A stretch of 64,000 nt of DNA from an uncultured Eubacteriales bacterium. GTDB lineage: Bacteria; Bacillota; Clostridia; Lachnospirales; Lachnospiraceae. This document shows, piece after piece, positions 61,519-64,000 of this stretch. The position numbers were made by a program, and so were the translations under genes. The stretch spans positions 62,001-126,000 of the forward strand of contig UQCD01000001.1 of the NCBI GenBank assembly GCA_900539455.1, written 5' to 3'. Position 1 is the stretch's first letter. Every line of letters starts with the position of its first letter. The notes beneath the pieces are model-generated. The model was not told the origin of the DNA. It did not search any database and saw only the letters and a list, made by a program, of their open reading frames with translations.

Positions 61519-62408
61519 TATTTTATTACACTTCCATTCTTATCACATAATTGTATTTCTCTTGTACCGTCTGTATTTTTGCTTAATATTATAAACCTGT
61601 CAAAATATCCCTCTTTAATTATATGACTAAACCTGTCCTTTTTACTAATATCCTCAAGACCTGTTCCGTGTATTGTTGCAAATACCTTAACTCCACAATT
61701 AAAGGCCTCTAATAATGCTTTTACATCTGCTGCTTGTCCAATTTCATCCACAGCAATAATTTGTGGTGACATTGCCCTTATTGACATCATTATTCCCCTA
61801 TCCTTAGGTGCATTGTCAAAGACATCACTTCTTATGCCTATATTATTACAAGGCTCACCCATATAAACAGCACCCAGCTCTCCTCTTTCATCAATTACAG
61901 AAATTTTAAGCTTATAGGTGTCAGATCCGATTCTGATTAAATCCCTAAGCAATGTAGTTTTACCAGCCATAGGTGGGGATATAATCAGTACATTACTAAT
62001 TTTCTTTTCAAATATGTATGGTGCAAGCTTTTCTCCAGCACCATATACTTCATGACTTATTCTAATGTTTATAGAGGAAATATTAGTTATATTTTTAATA
62101 TTCTCCCCGTCCATCACTATTTTTCCTGCCACCCCAACTCTATGCCCACCTCTAATTGTAACAAAGCCTTCCTTTATTTGATTTTCATAGGCGTACATAG
62201 AATATCCGAAAATATATTCCATAGCTTCTTCTATATCCTCTTTTTTTACAAGGATATTTTCACCTGTATATATTTCACCTGATTTTCCATAAAACATAAT
62301 GGGACCATTTACCCGTAATCTGATTTCCTCAATAGTCTGCTTATGTTCTGCCAGCCTATAAGCCTCCAAATATTTCTTAGGTAACAGGTTTTCTATTTCA
62401 TTATTCAT
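61515..62408 (-). CDS. spoIIIAA: Stage III sporulation protein AA (ATPase)
   Basis: SpoIIIAA is the secretion-type ATPase of the SpoIIIA channel. The 297-residue protein has GRVNGPI-like start sequence (LRVNGPIMFYG), conserved GFVTIRGGHRVGVAGKIV, Walker A in ISPPMAGKTTLLRDLIRIG, Walker B in IIAVDEIGQAADV, and a late VKVFATIHGTGLED. AAGGAGG precedes the start. It is the first gene of an eight-gene operon running to spoIIIAH. Confidence 0.96.
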   Translation of the reverse strand: MNNEIENLLPKKYLEAYRLAEHKQTIEEIRLRVNGPIMFYGKSGEIYTGENILVKKEDIEEAMEYIFGYSMYAYENQIKEGFVTIRGGHRVGVAGKIVMDGENIKNITNISSINIRISHEVYGAGEKLAPYIFEKKISNVLIISPPMAGKTTLLRDLIRIGSDTYKLKISVIDERGELGAVYMGEPCNNIGIRSDVFDNAPKDRGIMMSIRAMSPQIIAVDEIGQAADVKALLEAFNCGVKVFATIHGTGLEDISKKDRFSHIIKEGYFDRFIILSKNTDGTREIQLCDKNGSVIKY

Positions 62409-62430
62409 ATATAGCCTCCTTATATATGAA

Positions 62431-62459
62431 AATATATGAAGGCTTGTATCAAATTATTC
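62431..62459 (-). promoter_or_regulatory. Likely sigma-E promoter of the spoIIIA operon
   Basis: On the minus strand GAATAATT (62459-62452) and CATATATT (62438-62431), 13 bases apart, are close to the sigma-E pattern (KMATAWW, then CATACANT). The -35 box overlaps the stop of the upstream M32 gene. A start site just downstream leaves space for the spoIIIAA ribosome site. Confidence 0.55.
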
Positions 62460-63953
62460 TCTTTCATATTTTTCTTTGAAATATTTAATTAAAGGCTTCG
62501 CAGAAATCTCTTTACCACATAGCTGTTCCATTAATTCCATAGGCTTTATACTTCCACCATATTGATGAATGTTATTATTTAACCACTTAGTTATTCTCTT
62601 TATACCTCCTTTTTCTAACATTTTATCTACATTGCCCATATCCTTTTCAAGCTTTTCCAATAACATTCCATCATAAATTGAGCCTAAAAGATAAGTTGGA
62701 AAATATCCAAAATTTCCTGCACTCCAATGTGAGTCCTGCAATATACCTTCACTATGATTTTTTACTTCAACACCTAAGTATTCTTTCATTTTCTTATTCC
62801 ATATCTCCGGAAGCTGTTTTACTGAAATCTTTCCGTTAAATAAATCTCTTTCAATTTCGTATCTGATAATTATGTGCAGACAATAGGTAACCTCATCAGA
62901 ATCAATTCTTATTGCAATAGGCTCAACCTTGTTAATTTTCTTATAAAATTCCTCTAAATCTCCTTCGTATTCAGGAAGAATTTCTTTAACCTTTTCAAAT
63001 ATAGGCTTCCAAAAGTTAATATTTTTCCCTAATATATTTTCATAAAATCTTGACTGGCTTTCGTGCAGACCCATATTTTCAATAATTTCCATAGGCGTAT
63101 ACCTAAATTTAGGATTTATATTTTGTTCAAAAATACCGTGTCCACCCTCATGAATAATACTAAATACAGGATTAATAAAATCTTTTTCATAATAATGATT
63201 TGTAAGTCTTGTATCTCCCAATGCTATGCTCATTGTAAAGGGATGTTCACTTTCTCCTATAGTTCCATTTTCTACATCAAAGCCAATATATCTAAGCAAA
63301 AATCTACTTAACGCTCTTTGTTTTTCTATAGGAAATTTATTTTCAGACTTTTGGGTATCTGCTGATTTTTCTTTATAATCACCTTGTTCTATATCCTTAA
63401 TTAATTTAATTACATATTCTTTTATTTCTTTAAACAGCTTGTCTAGTATTTTAGTGTTTAAGCCCTCCTCATAATCATCAAGCATTAAATCATATATATT
63501 TTCTTTTTTGCCCTTTCTATATACCGTCATTTTCTTTGACATATCTATAACCTTTTTAAGATATGGCTCAAATTTTTCATAATTCTTTTCTTTTTTTGCC
63601 TTCTCCCATACATTCTGAGATTTGCTCATTAGCTTTTCGTATTGAGTATAAAATCTAATAGGAACATTTTTGTACTGGTCATATTCCTTTTTCAGCTTTG
63701 TTACTGTCATTTTATCGACATCTGACAGCTTTTTATATTGATTTTCCTTTAACAACCCATTAAGCAGCCTGCCAAACTCCCTGCTGGTCTTTATTTTCAT
63801 AATTTTTGTTTTAAAAAGTGCCTGAGTATCTATTAACTCATCAACTATATTTTCATTGCCATTTGTAAGCAAGTCCCAATCTATTAAATTGCTGGCAATT
63901 CTGTACTTATAAACAACCTTCAATTTTTTATTTAATTTATCAATTCTATCCAT
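62454..63953 (-). CDS. M32-family (Taq-type) metallocarboxypeptidase
   Basis: The enzyme removes C-terminal residues from peptides in the cytoplasm. The start MDRIDKLNKKLKVV is chosen for AAGGAG 6 bases upstream. The 499-residue protein fits the normal length and has DTRLTNHYYEKDFINPVFSI, the zinc-binding HExxH motif in IIHEGGHGIFEQN, the later Glu ligand in GLHESQSRFYENILG, and the IRIDSDEVTYCLHIIIRYEI conserved block. It directly precedes the spoIIIA operon but has no clear functional tie to it. Confidence 0.93.
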   Translation of the reverse strand: MDRIDKLNKKLKVVYKYRIASNLIDWDLLTNGNENIVDELIDTQALFKTKIMKIKTSREFGRLLNGLLKENQYKKLSDVDKMTVTKLKKEYDQYKNVPIRFYTQYEKLMSKSQNVWEKAKKEKNYEKFEPYLKKVIDMSKKMTVYRKGKKENIYDLMLDDYEEGLNTKILDKLFKEIKEYVIKLIKDIEQGDYKEKSADTQKSENKFPIEKQRALSRFLLRYIGFDVENGTIGESEHPFTMSIALGDTRLTNHYYEKDFINPVFSIIHEGGHGIFEQNINPKFRYTPMEIIENMGLHESQSRFYENILGKNINFWKPIFEKVKEILPEYEGDLEEFYKKINKVEPIAIRIDSDEVTYCLHIIIRYEIERDLFNGKISVKQLPEIWNKKMKEYLGVEVKNHSEGILQDSHWSAGNFGYFPTYLLGSIYDGMLLEKLEKDMGNVDKMLEKGGIKRITKWLNNNIHQYGGSIKPMELMEQLCGKEISAKPLIKYFKEKYERE

Positions 63954-64000
63954 ATTTTGCTCCTTATACAATATTTAATATAACAATACATAACAATATA

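Overview
The window looks like a chromosomal segment of a spore-forming, low-GC Gram-positive bacterium of the class Clostridia, most probably Lachnospiraceae. The grounds are strongly AT-rich DNA, AGGAGG-type ribosome binding sites, the complete spoIIIA operon, spo0A and spoIVB, a large fused 2-hydroxyacyl-CoA dehydratase activase, and the gene order spoIIIAH / Asp23 / nusB / xseA / xseB / ispA / dxs / nadK / argR / recN / spoIVB / spo0A. Family assignments come from reading motifs by eye; no search was run.

Positions 1-10218, nearly all on the minus strand, look like the edge of a type VII (ESX/Wss-like) secretion locus. The 5' end of essC (FHA domains) is cut by the window edge. Upstream of it lie a small zinc-ribbon membrane protein, a 1778-residue Ig-repeat surface protein, a membrane-anchored Thr/Gln-rich protein, a second copy of that gene pair in which the surface protein is truncated, relics of a further copy, and a rhomboid-like membrane protein. 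Positions 10524-17551 hold a LysM protein, the plus-strand acyl-CoA dehydratase activase, ung, hisF and hisH. Positions 18003-30697 hold mostly minus-strand genes: a broken L7/L12-like zinc-ribbon gene, a large acidic membrane protein, a sirtuin-like protein with altered catalytic positions, cheV, a lipoprotein, a two-component system, a cyclophilin, a YqeY-like protein and small uncharacterised genes. These run on into acetyltransferases and an SdpI-like gene up to 32172.

Positions 32267-39760 form a compact, GC-richer integrative and mobilizable element. It carries TnpV, a TetR-controlled flavodoxin-like oxidoreductase, an AraC/GyrI-type regulator, a Cys-rich KTR protein, a MobA/MobL relaxase with a palindrome-rich oriT-like region, an excisionase-like protein, an XRE repressor and a tyrosine integrase. 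An imperfect 18/19-bp direct repeat marks its probable ends. It sits beside, not inside, the tmRNA gene.

Positions 39869-45218 bring two ribosome-rescue systems together: ssrA-smpB-rnr (trans-translation) with secG, and rqcH (alanine tailing) in the opposite direction. glgA and spo0A follow. From spoIVB to spoIIIAA (47892-62408) the minus strand carries DNA repair, arginine regulation, NADP synthesis, isoprenoid precursor synthesis, transcription antitermination and the SpoIIIA engulfment channel. The window ends with an M32 carboxypeptidase.
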